Source of the DNA: Microbulbifer salipaludis
GTDB lineage: Bacteria > Pseudomonadota > Gammaproteobacteria > Pseudomonadales > Cellvibrionaceae
Assembly: GCF_017303155.1 (NCBI RefSeq)
Contig: NZ_JAEKJR010000002.1
Coordinates: 372,001 to 436,000 of the forward strand
Length of the DNA stretch: 64,000 bases
Direction: 5' to 3'
Shown here: positions 17,895 to 27,847 of the stretch, piece by piece
How the letters are laid out: each line of letters begins with the position of its first letter
Numbering within the stretch: position 1 is the stretch's first letter
Translations under genes and position numbers: made by a program
The notes under the pieces: model-generated
The model's database searches: none
What the model was told of the DNA's origin: nothing
What the model saw: only the letters and a program-made list of their open reading frames with translations

Positions 17895-18923
17895 TCAGGC
17901 GGCTTGCGTGACCAGCGCCAAAGCGTGTTCCAGTACTTCCGGCCCCGCACCTGCGGTATGTGCGTGCTCACTCAGGTGTCGGCGGAAGCGCCGTGCCCCC
18001 GGTACGCCCTGGAACAGCCCCATCATGTGTCGGGTAATATGATTCAGGCGCTGGCCGCGCGACAGTTCCCGCTCGATGTACGGCAGCATGTTGCGTACCA
18101 CTTCGGCGGGTGTTGGCCCGGGTTCACCGTCAAACAGTGCGGCATCCACCCCGGCGAGCAGCCCCGGCGTCTGGTATGCCGCGCGCCCGAGCATAACACC
18201 ATCCAGTTGTTGCAGATGTTCGCGACACTCATCCAGTGTGTTAATGCCGCCATTGAGGACAATTTCCAGCTCGGGGAAATCCTGCTTCAGCTGGTACACC
18301 ATCTCGTACTTCAGTGGCGGCACTTCACGATTTTCCTTGGGGCTCAAGCCGTTCAGCCAGGCCTTGCGCGCATGCACAATAAACGTAGTGATGCCGGCCT
18401 GTGCCTGCGCTTCCACAAAGCGCGTGAGCCCCGGGTAGTCCTCCATATCGTCAATACCGATACGGTGCTTCACGGTGACGGGTATCGATACCGCACTCTG
18501 CATCGCTCCCAGGCACTCCGCAACCAGGTCCGGCTCTGCCATCAGGCAGGCACCGAAGCGTCCTTTTTTCACCCGGTCACTGGGGCAGCCGCAGTTCAGG
18601 TTCACTTCGCTGTAACCCCAGCGCTCGGCAATTTCCGCGCAGCGCGCCAGGTCCTGCGGATCACTGCCACCCAATTGCAGCGCCACCGGCTGTTCTTCCA
18701 CATTGAAATCCAGGTGACTCTGCTGGTCGCCAAACAGAATGGCGCCGGTGGTGACCATTTCGGTGTAGAGCAGGGCGTGCTGGCTGAACTGCCGCCAGAA
18801 ATAACGGCAGTGACGGTCGCTCCAGTCCATCAGAGGTGCGGTGCAGAAGCGGTGCGAAACAGCCGTTGCCGTACCCGCGGTGATGGGGGTGGGGGCAGTT
18901 GAGGATGGGGAAGATTCGGACAT
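17895..18923 (-). CDS. dusA: tRNA-dihydrouridine synthase A
   Basis: About 342 residues of the DusA family, flavoenzymes that reduce U20/U20a in the D-loop of tRNAs. [18 protein letters not shown] begins the barrel, the catalytic cysteine lies in [11 protein letters not shown], and VKHRIGID and VLNGGINTL complete the FMN and active site. The ATG at 18923 is taken; a TTG three codons earlier is also in frame. Neither has a good ribosome-binding site. It is followed on the same strand by transaldolase. Confidence 0.93.
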   Translation of the reverse strand: MSESSPSSTAPTPITAGTATAVSHRFCTAPLMDWSDRHCRYFWRQFSQHALLYTEMVTTGAILFGDQQSHLDFNVEEQPVALQLGGSDPQDLARCAEIAERWGYSEVNLNCGCPSDRVKKGRFGACLMAEPDLVAECLGAMQSAVSIPVTVKHRIGIDDMEDYPGLTRFVEAQAQAGITTFIVHARKAWLNGLSPKENREVPPLKYEMVYQLKQDFPELEIVLNGGINTLDECREHLQQLDGVMLGRAAYQTPGLLAGVDAALFDGEPGPTPAEVVRNMLPYIERELSRGQRLNHITRHMMGLFQGVPGARRFRRHLSEHAHTAGAGPEVLEHALALVTQAA

Positions 18924-19043
18924 AAACAGCAATCAGAGGATAAAACTGCGCGCAGTATAACAAGATACAGCGCGTTTCCCCGGATCGCGGCTCATCGGGC
19001 GCGGGACATTAGGCGACTGGACGCGGCAGACGCAAACGGGCAA

Positions 19044-20252
19044 TCACAGGTTGCGCTCTTTGGCGTCCTCGCGGGTACCGGATGCCTGGGTGGCGGGTGG
19101 CGCTACCCAGTCGGCTTTACTCGCCAGCAGCGGGCGCAGTTTTTTTACCACACTGCGCGCGGTAGCGCGGTAACTGGTGAGCTTGCCTCCGGCCACCGCG
19201 ACGATCCGTGGGCACTTGGGGTTGTCGGTGCAGATCATGGTCTCGCGACTGCGGGAAAAGGGATTGTCGCTGGCGTGCGGCAGCACCCGCAGCCCCGCCC
19301 AGCTGTCGCTCAGGTCACTTAACTGCAGCGGTCGTGTCTCCGGGAAGTACTGCTTCAGTGTGCGCAGCAGGTAGGCTTTTTCTTCCAGCGTGGGGGCCAC
19401 CTCGGCGGGATCGCCGTGGTAGGGGCGTTCGGTGGTGCCAATCAGGGTTTCACCCTGCCACGGCATCACGAACACCGCTCGGCCGTCTTCCGCCTCCACA
19501 TAAAATATTTTATTGGCGAGTTTTAGTGGTACCTGAATATGGGTACCGGCAACCAGCTCGAGTGGTGGCAGCTTCGCGCTGGGTGTGCACTTGCTGTTGG
19601 TCTCTTCGATCCAGGGCCCACTGCAGTTCACCAGCGCACGGCAGTGAAGGGTGTTGAGCTGGCCGTCGTGGAAGTAATCAACCCGTACGAACTTGTCAGT
19701 CACCTCCGCACCCACCAGGCTAGCGGGGCAGAGTAGCTCGGCGCCACCGCGCACCGCGGTCTGGATGACCTCTCGGGTCAGCGCGGCATCGTCGGTTTGC
19801 GCATCGTAGTAGCGGTACACCGCCAGCAAATCGTCGCTGTTGAGCCCGCACAGGGCGTCGTAATCCTGGGTGTTTACCGAGCGGAAGCGGGCGTAGGAGG
19901 AAAACAGCCCGGAAAGCAGCGCGTAGAGGCTGAGGCCCAGGCGTATCTTCCAGCTTGGGCGGCGGCTGTGCCGGTACACCGGGATCAGGAAGGGCACCAT
20001 GTGTACCAGGTCCGGCTTGTTGGCCAGTAGCCAGCGGCGCTCTTTCAGGCACTCGTAAACCAGCGAGATTTGCCCGCTCTCCAGATAGCGCAGCCCGCCG
20101 TGAATCAGTTTGGAGGAGCGCGAAGAAGTGCCGTAGGCCACAGATTCCTGTTCCAGAATGGCCACCCGGTGCCCGGCGGCTGTCAGCGCCTCCGCGACAC
20201 CGGCACCCTGAATACCGGCACCGACCACCAGCACATCATATTCCGTAGACAT
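19044..20252 (-). CDS. short GlpD-like glycerol-3-phosphate dehydrogenase/oxidase
   Basis: A 402-residue FAD enzyme. The dinucleotide motif VVGAGIQGAG is near residue 10, and the GlpD-specific RSSKLIHGGLRYLE and WAGLRVLP segments are present. GlpD feeds electrons from glycerol 3-phosphate into the quinone pool at the membrane. Typical GlpD is about 500 residues; this one stops about 100 residues early and lacks the C-terminal helical cap. Its start overlaps the end of the GDPD-like gene by 17 bases, so the two are probably translated together. The substrate could therefore be glycerol 3-phosphate or a related polyol phosphate. Confidence 0.85.
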   Translation of the reverse strand: MSTEYDVLVVGAGIQGAGVAEALTAAGHRVAILEQESVAYGTSSRSSKLIHGGLRYLESGQISLVYECLKERRWLLANKPDLVHMVPFLIPVYRHSRRPSWKIRLGLSLYALLSGLFSSYARFRSVNTQDYDALCGLNSDDLLAVYRYYDAQTDDAALTREVIQTAVRGGAELLCPASLVGAEVTDKFVRVDYFHDGQLNTLHCRALVNCSGPWIEETNSKCTPSAKLPPLELVAGTHIQVPLKLANKIFYVEAEDGRAVFVMPWQGETLIGTTERPYHGDPAEVAPTLEEKAYLLRTLKQYFPETRPLQLSDLSDSWAGLRVLPHASDNPFSRSRETMICTDNPKCPRIVAVAGGKLTSYRATARSVVKKLRPLLASKADWVAPPATQASGTREDAKERNL

Positions 20253-20928
20253 TACTGGCCTCCCGGGAGCGCATCAACAGCGGCAGATTGCCCGTAAGGA
20301 TGTGGTGTGCACCACGATGGTGCCAATGCACCGCCCCCTGCGCGGTATTGATCTCCTGCACGACCCACTGCCAGGGACCCGGCGGCAGCTCCTGGCAATC
20401 GACCGTTGTGTGGTCGATAAACAGGAAGTCTGGCGCCAGCGTGACGACATCGGCAGAAAGGCAGCGCGCAACACTCGGCACGCGCAGGGCCACCTGATAG
20501 AAGCCCAGGTTGCGGGCAAGCCGCAGGCTGCGCAGGTCGGACGCCAGGATTACGAACGCATCGGTACAGCCGGAAATTTCATCGCGCAGCGCACGGATCG
20601 CCGCCTCCGCACCCATATGCGACAAGGTTTGCGGGTTCAATTCCACAAACCACTCCAGGTGCCGGTGGCGGCTGGCCCAGTCCACCAGCTGCTGAAAGCT
20701 GCTGAGGGGCAGTGCCTTGAGGTCACGGTCTTTCAGGTGGTGGAGCGGCGTCGAAATGCCCGCCTGAACAAAGTCCATTCCCTCGCCGGCACAGCACCAG
20801 GCCGTGCGGTCCTTGCTGAACTGTACCTCGGTGGCAATGGCGCAGGCACCGAGACCATGTGCGCCCTCGAAGGCGGCAAGGGTATTTTCCGGGTGGTGAA
20901 TTTTGTCGCCTAAATGCGCAATCAGCAT
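20236..20928 (-). CDS. degenerate glycerophosphodiester phosphodiesterase-like protein
   Basis: A 230-residue protein with the GDPD-family outline (IAHLGDKIHHPENTLAAFEGA). In active GDPD the sequence runs AHRG, ELDVQ and a VVHD histidine. Here these read AHLG, ATEVQ and AWCCAGEG, so the metal-binding Glu/Asp pair and the second histidine are changed or missing. It may have lost hydrolase activity and act as a binding or regulatory protein, or it may use other residues. It overlaps the GlpD-like gene, whose substrate a true GDPD would supply. It is divergent from gltX. Confidence 0.7.
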   Translation of the reverse strand: MLIAHLGDKIHHPENTLAAFEGAHGLGACAIATEVQFSKDRTAWCCAGEGMDFVQAGISTPLHHLKDRDLKALPLSSFQQLVDWASRHRHLEWFVELNPQTLSHMGAEAAIRALRDEISGCTDAFVILASDLRSLRLARNLGFYQVALRVPSVARCLSADVVTLAPDFLFIDHTTVDCQELPPGPWQWVVQEINTAQGAVHWHHRGAHHILTGNLPLLMRSREASNVYGI

Positions 20929-21107
20929 TGATGTGAATTCCCGCCGGGTGAGGCTTTATTGTGTGAATAAAGGAGGTGGGAGATACTGCGAAATCTCTAT
21001 ATGAAAAATAGTTGCTGTGGGGTGGGTTGCAAGGAAGGACTGGCGCACTTTTGAAGCTACTGATACACCGGAGCAGAATCGCACTGTGCGGCCCCCAAGC
21101 CCGGCGA

Positions 21108-21113
21108 TATAAT
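21108..21113 (+). promoter_or_regulatory. candidate -10 box for gltX
   Basis: A perfect TATAAT sits 59 bases before the gltX start and is followed by a GC-rich discriminator (GCCGCGCC), typical of stringently controlled translation genes. The -35 is weak. Confidence 0.45.
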
Positions 21114-21171
21114 GCCGCGCCTTTATCGTCTATCTTCCATTTCCAATTACCAGTCCAATATCAGGATTCCA

Positions 21172-22647
21172 ATGACCGTAAGAACCCGTATCGCGCCATC
21201 TCCCACCGGTGATCCCCACGTAGGTACTGCCTATATTGCCCTGTTCAACCAGTGTTTCGCCCAGGCCCAGGGTGGCCAGTTTGTACTGCGTATCGAAGAT
21301 ACCGACCAGGCGCGCAGCACCCCGGAATCCGAGCAGGCGATCCTCGACAGTCTGCGCTGGCTGGGGCTCGACTGGCAGGAGGGCCCGGATGTGGGCGGTC
21401 CGCACGGCCCCTACCGCCAGAGCGAGCGCGGCGACATCTACAAGCAGTACTGTGACGAGCTGGTCGCCAAAGGCCACGCCTTTCATTGCTACCGCACTGC
21501 GGAAGAATTAGATCAATTGCGCGCGCAGCTGCAGGAGTCCGGCAAGGTAACCCTCAAGCCGAGTGATCTCGCGCTGCCCGCGGAAGAAGTCGAGAAGCGC
21601 AAGGCGGCGGGTGAGCCCTACGTGGTGCGCATGAACGTGCCGGAGTCCGGCACCTGTGTGGTGGAAGACCTGCTGCGCGGCACCATCGAGATTGACTGGG
21701 CGCAGGTGGATGCGCAGGTACTGCTCAAGTCCGACGGCATGCCCACCTATCACCTGGCCAACGTGGTGGATGACCACCTGATGGAGATCACTCACGTGCT
21801 GCGCGGCGAGGAATGGATCAATTCCGCGCCCAAGCACAAGCTGCTGTACGAATACTTCGGCTGGGAGATGCCGGTTCTCTGCCACCTGCCGCTGCTGCGC
21901 AACCCGGACAAGACCAAGCTGTCCAAGCGCAAGAACCCCACCTCCATCCTTTATTACCAGCGCGCCGGCTTTATGCCGGAAGCGCTGCTGAACTACCTCG
22001 GCCGCATGGGTTGGTCCATGCCGGACGAGAGCGAGAAGTTCACCCTGGCCGAAATGCTCGCGCATTTCGACATCCAGCGGGTATCCCTCGGCGGCCCGGT
22101 ATTCGATGTGGAGAAACTGAGCTGGCTGAATGGCCTGTGGATCCGCGAGCTGGAAGACGAGCAGCTGGCCGACCGTCTGCAGCAGTGGCTGCTGAACCGC
22201 GAAAACCTGCTCAAAGTGCTGCCCCAGGCCAAGGGCCGCATGGAAACCTTCGGTGACTTCCTGCCGTTGGTCAGCTTCCTTGCTTCTGGCAAGCTGCCGC
22301 TCAGCGAAGAGAGCTTTGCTGGCAACAAGCTGGCGCTGGACGACCAGAAGAAGCTCCTGCAATTTACCCTGTGGAGGCTGGAAGCGCTGCGCAGCTGGAG
22401 CAAAGACACCATCTTTGCCACCGTCAAAGAGCTGTCTAATCAGATGGATATCAAGCTGAAGGACTTCAACGCGCCCCTGTTTGTGGCCATCAGTGGCACC
22501 ACCGCCAGTTTCTCGGTGATGGACGCCATGGAACTGCTCGGCCCCGACCTCAGCCGCGCCCGTCTGCGCCAGGCCGTCGAAGTACTGGGCGGCGCTGGCA
22601 AGAAGGTGCTGAAGCGCTGGGAAAAAGAGTTCGCGAGCCTCGGCTGA
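21172..22647 (+). CDS. gltX: glutamyl-tRNA synthetase
   Basis: A 491-residue class I synthetase that charges tRNA-Glu. The HIGH-type motif is [11 protein letters not shown] near residue 9, and the KMSKS-type motif is KLSKR near residue 248. The C-terminal anticodon-binding helical domain is complete. The ATG at 21172 gives the family N-terminus TVRTRIAPS; its ribosome-binding site is weak (AGGATT). A stem-loop terminator follows. Confidence 0.96.
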   Translation: MTVRTRIAPSPTGDPHVGTAYIALFNQCFAQAQGGQFVLRIEDTDQARSTPESEQAILDSLRWLGLDWQEGPDVGGPHGPYRQSERGDIYKQYCDELVAKGHAFHCYRTAEELDQLRAQLQESGKVTLKPSDLALPAEEVEKRKAAGEPYVVRMNVPESGTCVVEDLLRGTIEIDWAQVDAQVLLKSDGMPTYHLANVVDDHLMEITHVLRGEEWINSAPKHKLLYEYFGWEMPVLCHLPLLRNPDKTKLSKRKNPTSILYYQRAGFMPEALLNYLGRMGWSMPDESEKFTLAEMLAHFDIQRVSLGGPVFDVEKLSWLNGLWIRELEDEQLADRLQQWLLNRENLLKVLPQAKGRMETFGDFLPLVSFLASGKLPLSEESFAGNKLALDDQKKLLQFTLWRLEALRSWSKDTIFATVKELSNQMDIKLKDFNAPLFVAISGTTASFSVMDAMELLGPDLSRARLRQAVEVLGGAGKKVLKRWEKEFASLG

Positions 22648-22677
22648 GGCCGCCTGAACAGGCGTTTGTGCGTCACC

Positions 22678-22713
22678 AATGCCACTCGGGCATCCGAAGT
22701 GGCATTTTTATTG
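22678..22713 (+). terminator. gltX terminator
   Basis: The stem AATGCCACT / AGTGGCATT encloses an 11-base loop and is followed by a run of Ts, 30 bases after the gltX stop. Confidence 0.8.
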
Positions 22714-22786
22714 CCTGTCTAAAAGTCATAGTGCCGAGTGGCGTTCTTCTCCCGAAGAAATATGTGGCGCCCTATCGAACCAGTTG

Positions 22787-22802
22787 TGTGACAGTTGTCA
22801 CA
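22787..22802 (+). promoter_or_regulatory. CRP/Vfr-type binding site upstream of galU
   Basis: TGTGA-N6-TCACA with perfect half-sites, extended to a 7-bp inverted repeat around GT. It matches the CRP consensus exactly. It is centred about 83 bases before the galU ATG, and a TAGAAT (22812-22817) lies 9 bases downstream, so the site may overlap the -35 region and could repress as well as activate. Confidence 0.6.
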
Positions 22803-22877
22803 TTTCGTGGGTAGAATCCCGCCAGGTTGAGGATTAACGGATTAACCGGAAACCATTCAGACGAATAAGGAAATAAA

Positions 22878-23789
22878 ATGACCGCAGTCAAAAAAGCAGT
22901 CATCCCTGTTGCGGGTTTGGGGACCCGCATGTTGCCCGCCACCAAGGCCATCCCGAAAGAGATGCTGCCGATCGTGGACAAGCCGCTGATCCAGTACGTG
23001 GTAAATGAAGCGGTCAAAGCCGGGATCAAGGAAATTGTCCTGGTCACCCACGCCAGTAAAAACGCCATCACCAATCACTTTGACACCTCCTTCGAACTGG
23101 AAGCCCAGCTGGAAAATCGCCTCAAGCGCCAGCTGCTGGACGAAGTGCGCGCGATCATCCCGCGTGATGTCACCGTGATTTCCGTGCGCCAGGCAGAGGC
23201 GAAGGGCCTCGGTCATGCCATTGCCTGCGCCCGTCCGGTGGTTGGCGACAACCCCTTCGCGGTGCTGTTGCCCGACGTGCTGGTGGATGAATACGCCGCC
23301 GATCTCACCAACACCAATCTCGCGGCCATGGTGCGTAACTTTGAGCAAACCGGTGCCAGCCAGATCATGGTGGAATCCGTCGACTGGGAAGATGTGAGCA
23401 AATACGGTGTGGTGGACTGCTTGGGTGCAGATCTCAAGGTGGGTGGTGTTGCCAAGATCGACGGCATGGTAGAAAAGCCCAGCGTCGATGCCGCCCCCTC
23501 CAACATGGCCGTGGTTGGCCGCTATGTTTTGCCGGCGGAAATCTGGTTCCTGCTGGATCAAACCCAGCCGGGAGCCGGTGGCGAAATCCAGCTGACCGAT
23601 GCCATTGATGAGCTGCTAAAAGTCCAGCAGGTAGATGCCTACCGCATTGTTGGCCACAGTCACGATTGCGGCAACAAGCTGGGTTACATGAAGGCCCAGT
23701 TCGAGTACGGCCTGCACCACCCGGATATTGGTGCCGGACTGCAAGAGTTCCTGACCAAACAGAAGCCACGGGTCGAAGCCGTCGCTTGA
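22878..23789 (+). CDS. galU: UTP-glucose-1-phosphate uridylyltransferase
   Basis: A 303-residue nucleotidyltransferase that makes UDP-glucose from UTP and glucose 1-phosphate for cell-envelope polysaccharides. The signature [20 protein letters not shown] is at residues 12-31, and the VEKPS segment lies in the second half. AAGGAAATAAA precedes the ATG. It stands between gltX and the tRNA gene, upstream of the rhamnose genes that use the same sugar-phosphate pool. Confidence 0.95.
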   Translation: MTAVKKAVIPVAGLGTRMLPATKAIPKEMLPIVDKPLIQYVVNEAVKAGIKEIVLVTHASKNAITNHFDTSFELEAQLENRLKRQLLDEVRAIIPRDVTVISVRQAEAKGLGHAIACARPVVGDNPFAVLLPDVLVDEYAADLTNTNLAAMVRNFEQTGASQIMVESVDWEDVSKYGVVDCLGADLKVGGVAKIDGMVEKPSVDAAPSNMAVVGRYVLPAEIWFLLDQTQPGAGGEIQLTDAIDELLKVQQVDAYRIVGHSHDCGNKLGYMKAQFEYGLHHPDIGAGLQEFLTKQKPRVEAVA

Positions 23790-23903
23790 GGCCTTGCTGC
23801 CATTGAATACAGGGCCAGCGGCTGACCCTGTATTCACCAGAAACCGCGGGCACCCACCGCTCAGCGGTTTCTAACTAATTGATTAAAAAGTCGTTTTTTC
23901 TGG

Positions 23904-23931
23904 TTGACACCCGAAGGGCCGCTGTTAAAAT
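23904..23931 (+). promoter_or_regulatory. promoter of the tRNA-Ala gene
   Basis: A perfect -35 TTGACA (23904-23909) and -10 TAAAAT (23926-23931) are spaced 16 bases, followed by a GC-rich discriminator, typical of stable-RNA promoters. The -10 lies 43 bases before the tRNA. Confidence 0.8.
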
Positions 23932-23973
23932 GCGCCTCGCTTTCGGGGGAAACCCAATCAAGAAAGCAACTTT

Positions 23974-24049
23974 GGGGCTATAGCTCAGCTGGGAGAGCGC
24001 AACACTGGCAGTGTTGAGGTCAGCGGTTCGATCCCGCTTAGCTCCACCA
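23974..24049 (+). tRNA. tRNA-Ala (GGC anticodon)
   Basis: A 76-base cloverleaf. The acceptor stem GGGGCTA pairs with TAGCTCC (one G-T pair), the D-loop AGCTGGGAGAG and T-loop GGTTCGATCC are standard, and a 5-bp anticodon stem CAACA/TGTTG encloses CTGGCAG with anticodon GGC. The 3' CCA is encoded. It has its own promoter upstream and terminator downstream. Confidence 0.96.
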
Positions 24050-24094
24050 AATCAAAAAAGGCCGCATCCGAAAGGATGCGGCCTTTTTTGATTT
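24050..24094 (+). terminator. tRNA-Ala terminator
   Basis: A long perfect stem (AAATCAAAAAAGGCCGCATCC with its complement, loop GAAA) ends in a T-run directly after the tRNA CCA end. Confidence 0.9.
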
Positions 24095-24357
24095 GGCAGT
24101 GCTGCCCGGGCGCGAGGAGCCAAAACCAACGCTCATCGTGCGCGGGTCCGGCTGGCGTACCAGCGACCCCGAAAGGGTGAGCAGGTAAAGCCCGCGCAAA
24201 TGAGCGACCCGTTTACCGCGGGGGAAGCTCAAAGTCCCGGTAGAATGTCCGGGCAAAACATGGAAGTCAAAGCAGTGATTACGTGGAGGTTCGTGAGCCC
24301 CGAATTGCTGCGAATTACCCAGCCAGTAGGCACGAAGAAACTCACTTGGGGAAGCAC
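24095..24357. other. leader region upstream of rfbA
   Basis: About 260 bases with no gene. No JUMPstart/ops element of the kind found before some O-antigen operons is seen. It presumably holds the rfb promoter, but I find no clear hexamers. Confidence 0.4.
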
Positions 24358-25272
24358 ATGGAAATAGTGAATACAAATAGAAAAGCAATCATCCTCGCGG
24401 GCGGTTCCGGCACCCGGCTATACCCGCTGACCAAAGGTGTCAGCAAGCAGCTCATGGCGGTGTACGACAAGCCGATGATCTATTACCCGCTCACCACCCT
24501 GATGATGGCGGGCATCCGAGATATTCTGATTATCACCACGCCGGAAGAGCAGTCGCTGTTCCAGAAGCTGCTGGAAGATGGCAGCCAGTGGGGTATCAAC
24601 CTTACCTATGCAGTGCAGCCCTCCCCAGACGGCCTGGCCCAGGCGTTCCTGATCGGCCGTGAGCACGTGGGCAACAATCCCAGCGCATTGGTACTGGGCG
24701 ACAATATCTACTACGCAGAGCGTTTTAACGAAGTCCTGAAAAGCGCTGACCAGCGCACCGAGGGTGCCACAGTCTTCGGATACCATGTCGCCGATCCCCG
24801 CGCCTACGGGGTGGCCGAGTTTGATGATGCAGGCAAGGTCATCAGCATCGAAGAGAAGCCCACGCAGCCGAAGTCCAACTACGCCGTGACCGGCCTCTAC
24901 TTCTACGACAATCAGGTGTGCGACCTGGCGCGGGAGATCAAACCCAGCCACCGTGGTGAGCTCGAAATTACCGACCTCAACCGCATGTACCTGGAGCAGG
25001 GCAAGCTGCACGTCGAGCTGATGGGGCGCGGCTCCGCCTGGCTGGACACCGGTACCCACGATAACCTGCTGGAAGCTGCTCAATTTGTGCAAACCATTGA
25101 GCGTCGCCAGGGCCTGAAAATCGCCTGCCCGGAAGAGGTTGCGTTCCGTAAAGGTTTTATTGATGCAGAGTTGCTGGAAAAGCAGGCGCAGCCTTTGATG
25201 AAAAGCGGCTACGGCGAATACCTGATGCAGCTGATTGCTGATTCCCAGCGCGACCCCAGGTTTGCACGTTGA
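24358..25272 (+). CDS. rfbA: glucose-1-phosphate thymidylyltransferase
   Basis: A 304-residue nucleotidyltransferase (RmlA) that makes dTDP-glucose, the first step of dTDP-L-rhamnose synthesis. The signature [19 protein letters not shown] is near residue 14, with [12 protein letters not shown] and the GLAQAFLIG segment following. The ATG at 24358 follows GGGGAAG; an upstream in-frame ATG would add 25 residues unlike the family. It is first in the rfbA-rfbC-rfbD-rfbB cluster; rfbC begins just after its stop. Confidence 0.95.
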   Translation: MEIVNTNRKAIILAGGSGTRLYPLTKGVSKQLMAVYDKPMIYYPLTTLMMAGIRDILIITTPEEQSLFQKLLEDGSQWGINLTYAVQPSPDGLAQAFLIGREHVGNNPSALVLGDNIYYAERFNEVLKSADQRTEGATVFGYHVADPRAYGVAEFDDAGKVISIEEKPTQPKSNYAVTGLYFYDNQVCDLAREIKPSHRGELEITDLNRMYLEQGKLHVELMGRGSAWLDTGTHDNLLEAAQFVQTIERRQGLKIACPEEVAFRKGFIDAELLEKQAQPLMKSGYGEYLMQLIADSQRDPRFAR

Positions 25273-25273
25273 T

Positions 25274-25822
25274 ATGAAAGTACTGGAAACCAAAATCCCC
25301 GATGTAAAAATAATCGAGCCAAAGGTCTTCGGCGACGAGCGTGGGTTCTTCCTGGAAACCTTCCGCCAGGACTTCTTCCATCGTGAATGTGCCGAGCGTA
25401 CCTTTGTGCAGGACAACCACAGCAAATCCAGCCAGGGTATCCTGCGGGGTTTGCACTATCAGACCGAGCACACCCAGGGCAAGCTGGTCCGCGTTACGTC
25501 CGGAGAAGTGTTCGATGTGGCCGTAGACCTGCGCAAACGCTCTCCCACCTTCGGCCAGTGGGTCGGTGTGCTGCTGAACGAAGACAACAAACGCCAGCTC
25601 TGGATCCCGGAAGGCTTCGCCCACGGTTTTTACGTGACCAGCGAATTCGCCGAGTTCGTCTACAAGTGCACCGATTATTACGCGCCCCAATACGAACACT
25701 CATTGCGCTGGGACGACCCGGAAATTGGGATCGAGTGGCCCCTGGTCAATGGTGAGGCCCCCAAGCTTTCCGCCAAGGATGCCGAAGGTAAACTCCTGAA
25801 AGACGCTGCCGTCTTTGGTTGA
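25274..25822 (+). CDS. rfbC: dTDP-4-dehydrorhamnose 3,5-epimerase
   Basis: A 182-residue cupin-fold epimerase (RmlC), the third step to dTDP-L-rhamnose. The family pattern VFGDERGFFLETF, the active-site segment GILRGLHYQ with the catalytic histidine, and WIPEGFAHGFYV are all present. It starts one base after the rfbA stop, so translation is coupled. Confidence 0.95.
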   Translation: MKVLETKIPDVKIIEPKVFGDERGFFLETFRQDFFHRECAERTFVQDNHSKSSQGILRGLHYQTEHTQGKLVRVTSGEVFDVAVDLRKRSPTFGQWVGVLLNEDNKRQLWIPEGFAHGFYVTSEFAEFVYKCTDYYAPQYEHSLRWDDPEIGIEWPLVNGEAPKLSAKDAEGKLLKDAAVFG

Positions 25823-25835
25823 TGGGGTCTAAATA

Positions 25836-26705
25836 ATGAAAATTCTCATCACCGGTAAAAACGGTCAGCTCGGTAAGCAGTTGCAGCAGCGAGCTCCTAG
25901 TGATACCACGGTCGTTGCCCATGGCCGCGACACGCTGGATATCGCCAATAAAGAGCAGGTCTTTGCCGTTCTCACGCGGGAGCAGCCGCAGGTTGTTATC
26001 AACGCCGCGGCCTACACGGCCGTGGATAAAGCGGAGTCCGATAGCGAACAGGCACACCTGATTAACGCGCGCGGCCCGGAAAACCTGGCTCTGGCCTGCC
26101 GCGAGCTGGGCATTCGCCTGATCCACGTTTCCACCGACTTCGTGTTCGACGGCGAGCAGTCCCGACCATACCGGGCACAAGATATAAGAAGCCCGCTGGG
26201 TGTATACGGCGCAAGCAAGGCTCGCGGCGAAGAGGCGGTCGAAGCCATACTGCCCGAAGCCATCATCGTGCGTACCGCCTGGGTCTACAATCGCGAGGGT
26301 GGCAACTTTGTCACCACCATGCTGCGCTTGATGCGGGAGCGCGACCAGCTGGGTGTGGTGGCCGACCAAATCGGCACACCGACTTGGGCTGGCACCCTGG
26401 CGGAGAACATTTACGGGCTGGTAGCAAACCAAGAAGCTCGTGGTATTTATCACTGTACCGACGCCGGCGTCGCCAGCTGGTACGACTTCGCCGTAGCTAT
26501 TTACGAAGAAGGCATGAGTGCAGGCCTGTTGCCGAAAGGGCGGCAGGTCAATATCGCCCCCATTGCCACCACCGACTACCCAACCCCGGCCGCGCGCCCG
26601 TCCTACAGTGTTCTGGACAAGTCCCGGTTGGCAGAAGATACCGGCCAGGCACTACAGCACTGGCGCCAGGTATTAAGGTCTGTCCTCAATTCAGCGGAAC
26701 TGTAA
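25836..26705 (+). CDS. rfbD: dTDP-4-dehydrorhamnose reductase
   Basis: A 289-residue short-chain dehydrogenase (RmlD) that reduces the epimerised sugar to dTDP-L-rhamnose. The NADPH motif ITGKNGQLGKQL is at the N-terminus and the YGASKARGE segment carries the catalytic tyrosine and lysine. It is 13 bases after rfbC and its stop codon abuts the rfbB start. Confidence 0.95.
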   Translation: MKILITGKNGQLGKQLQQRAPSDTTVVAHGRDTLDIANKEQVFAVLTREQPQVVINAAAYTAVDKAESDSEQAHLINARGPENLALACRELGIRLIHVSTDFVFDGEQSRPYRAQDIRSPLGVYGASKARGEEAVEAILPEAIIVRTAWVYNREGGNFVTTMLRLMRERDQLGVVADQIGTPTWAGTLAENIYGLVANQEARGIYHCTDAGVASWYDFAVAIYEEGMSAGLLPKGRQVNIAPIATTDYPTPAARPSYSVLDKSRLAEDTGQALQHWRQVLRSVLNSAEL

Positions 26706-27785
26706 ATGAGCAATCTACTCGTCACTGGCGGTGCCGGTTTTATCGGTGCCAACTTCGTCCACTACTGGATGAAAACTTACCCGCAAGACAAGGTCGTCGT
26801 GCTGGACGCACTCACCTACGCCGGCAATAAAGCCAGCCTCGATCCGGTGGCGGAAAACCCCAACTTCGTATTCTGCCGCGGCAATATCTGCGATACCGAG
26901 CTGGTAGAAACCCTGCTAAAGGAGCACCACATCGACACCTTGGTGCACTTCGCCGCAGAGAGCCACGTAGACCGCTCCATCACCGGCCCGGATGCGTTTA
27001 TTGAGACCAACATCATCGGCACCCACAGCCTGCTCAAGGCCGCAAAGAAAGTCTGGCTGGACGAGGGGCTGAACACGGAAGGTCACCGCTTCCACCACGT
27101 TTCTACCGACGAAGTGTATGGCACGCTGGAACCCAACGATCCCGCCTTCAGCGAGACCACCCCCTACGCGCCTAATAGCCCGTATTCCGCGAGCAAGGCC
27201 GCGTCCGACCATCTGGTGCGTGCCTACCACCATACTTACGGCTTGAAGGTCACCACCAGCAACTGCTCCAACAACTACGGCCCCTACCACTTCCCGGAGA
27301 AACTGATCCCGCTGGTCATTACCAACATCCTGCACGATAAACCGTTGCCCATTTACGGGGATGGGCAGCAGATCCGAGACTGGCTGTACGTGGAAGACCA
27401 CGCGCGCGGTATTGACCTAGTGATCAAGAAAGGCCGCCTGGGGGAGTGCTACAACATCGGTGGTATTAATGAGTGGACGAATTTGGATATCGTGGAGCGA
27501 ATCTGCGACATGATGAATCAGAGGTTTTCCACTGACCCAGCCTTGGCAGCTCGTTTTCCCCGCGCTGGAAAAGCGATCGATGGGCGTTCTGACGAACTGA
27601 TCACTTTTGTGACAGATCGTTTGGGGCACGACCGCCGCTATTCCATAGATCCGTCCAAGTCCAGGGAGGAGCTTGGGTACCGCCCTGCGGAATCATTCGC
27701 GAGTGGTTTAGAAAAAACAGTACTGTGGTATTTGAACAACGAAAGTTGGTGGTTGCCACTGGCAGGTGCTCGCCGAGCTGATTAA
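26706..27785 (+). CDS. rfbB: dTDP-glucose 4,6-dehydratase
   Basis: A 359-residue NAD-dependent extended short-chain dehydrogenase (RmlB), the second step of the pathway. VTGGAGFIGANFVHYW is at the N-terminus, STDEVYG and the SPYSASKAASDHLVRAYHHT segment form the active site. It follows rfbD without a gap. A symmetric terminator closes the operon. Confidence 0.95.
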   Translation: MSNLLVTGGAGFIGANFVHYWMKTYPQDKVVVLDALTYAGNKASLDPVAENPNFVFCRGNICDTELVETLLKEHHIDTLVHFAAESHVDRSITGPDAFIETNIIGTHSLLKAAKKVWLDEGLNTEGHRFHHVSTDEVYGTLEPNDPAFSETTPYAPNSPYSASKAASDHLVRAYHHTYGLKVTTSNCSNNYGPYHFPEKLIPLVITNILHDKPLPIYGDGQQIRDWLYVEDHARGIDLVIKKGRLGECYNIGGINEWTNLDIVERICDMMNQRFSTDPALAARFPRAGKAIDGRSDELITFVTDRLGHDRRYSIDPSKSREELGYRPAESFASGLEKTVLWYLNNESWWLPLAGARRAD

Positions 27786-27800
27786 CTGAAGTTGTAAACA

Positions 27801-27828
27801 AAAAAAGCGCAGCCGAGGCTGCGCTTTT
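27801..27828. terminator. bidirectional terminator between rfbB and the PKD lipoprotein gene
   Basis: The stem AAAAGCGCAGCC / GGCTGCGCTTTT has a 2-base loop. With A- and T-runs on either side it can stop transcription from both directions. Confidence 0.85.
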
Positions 27829-27847
27829 AGACTGTGCCTGGCGAGTG

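Noticed and set aside
24095-24357. JUMPstart/ops element before the rhamnose genes
   Set aside because: The expected GGCGGTAGC-type sequence is absent.
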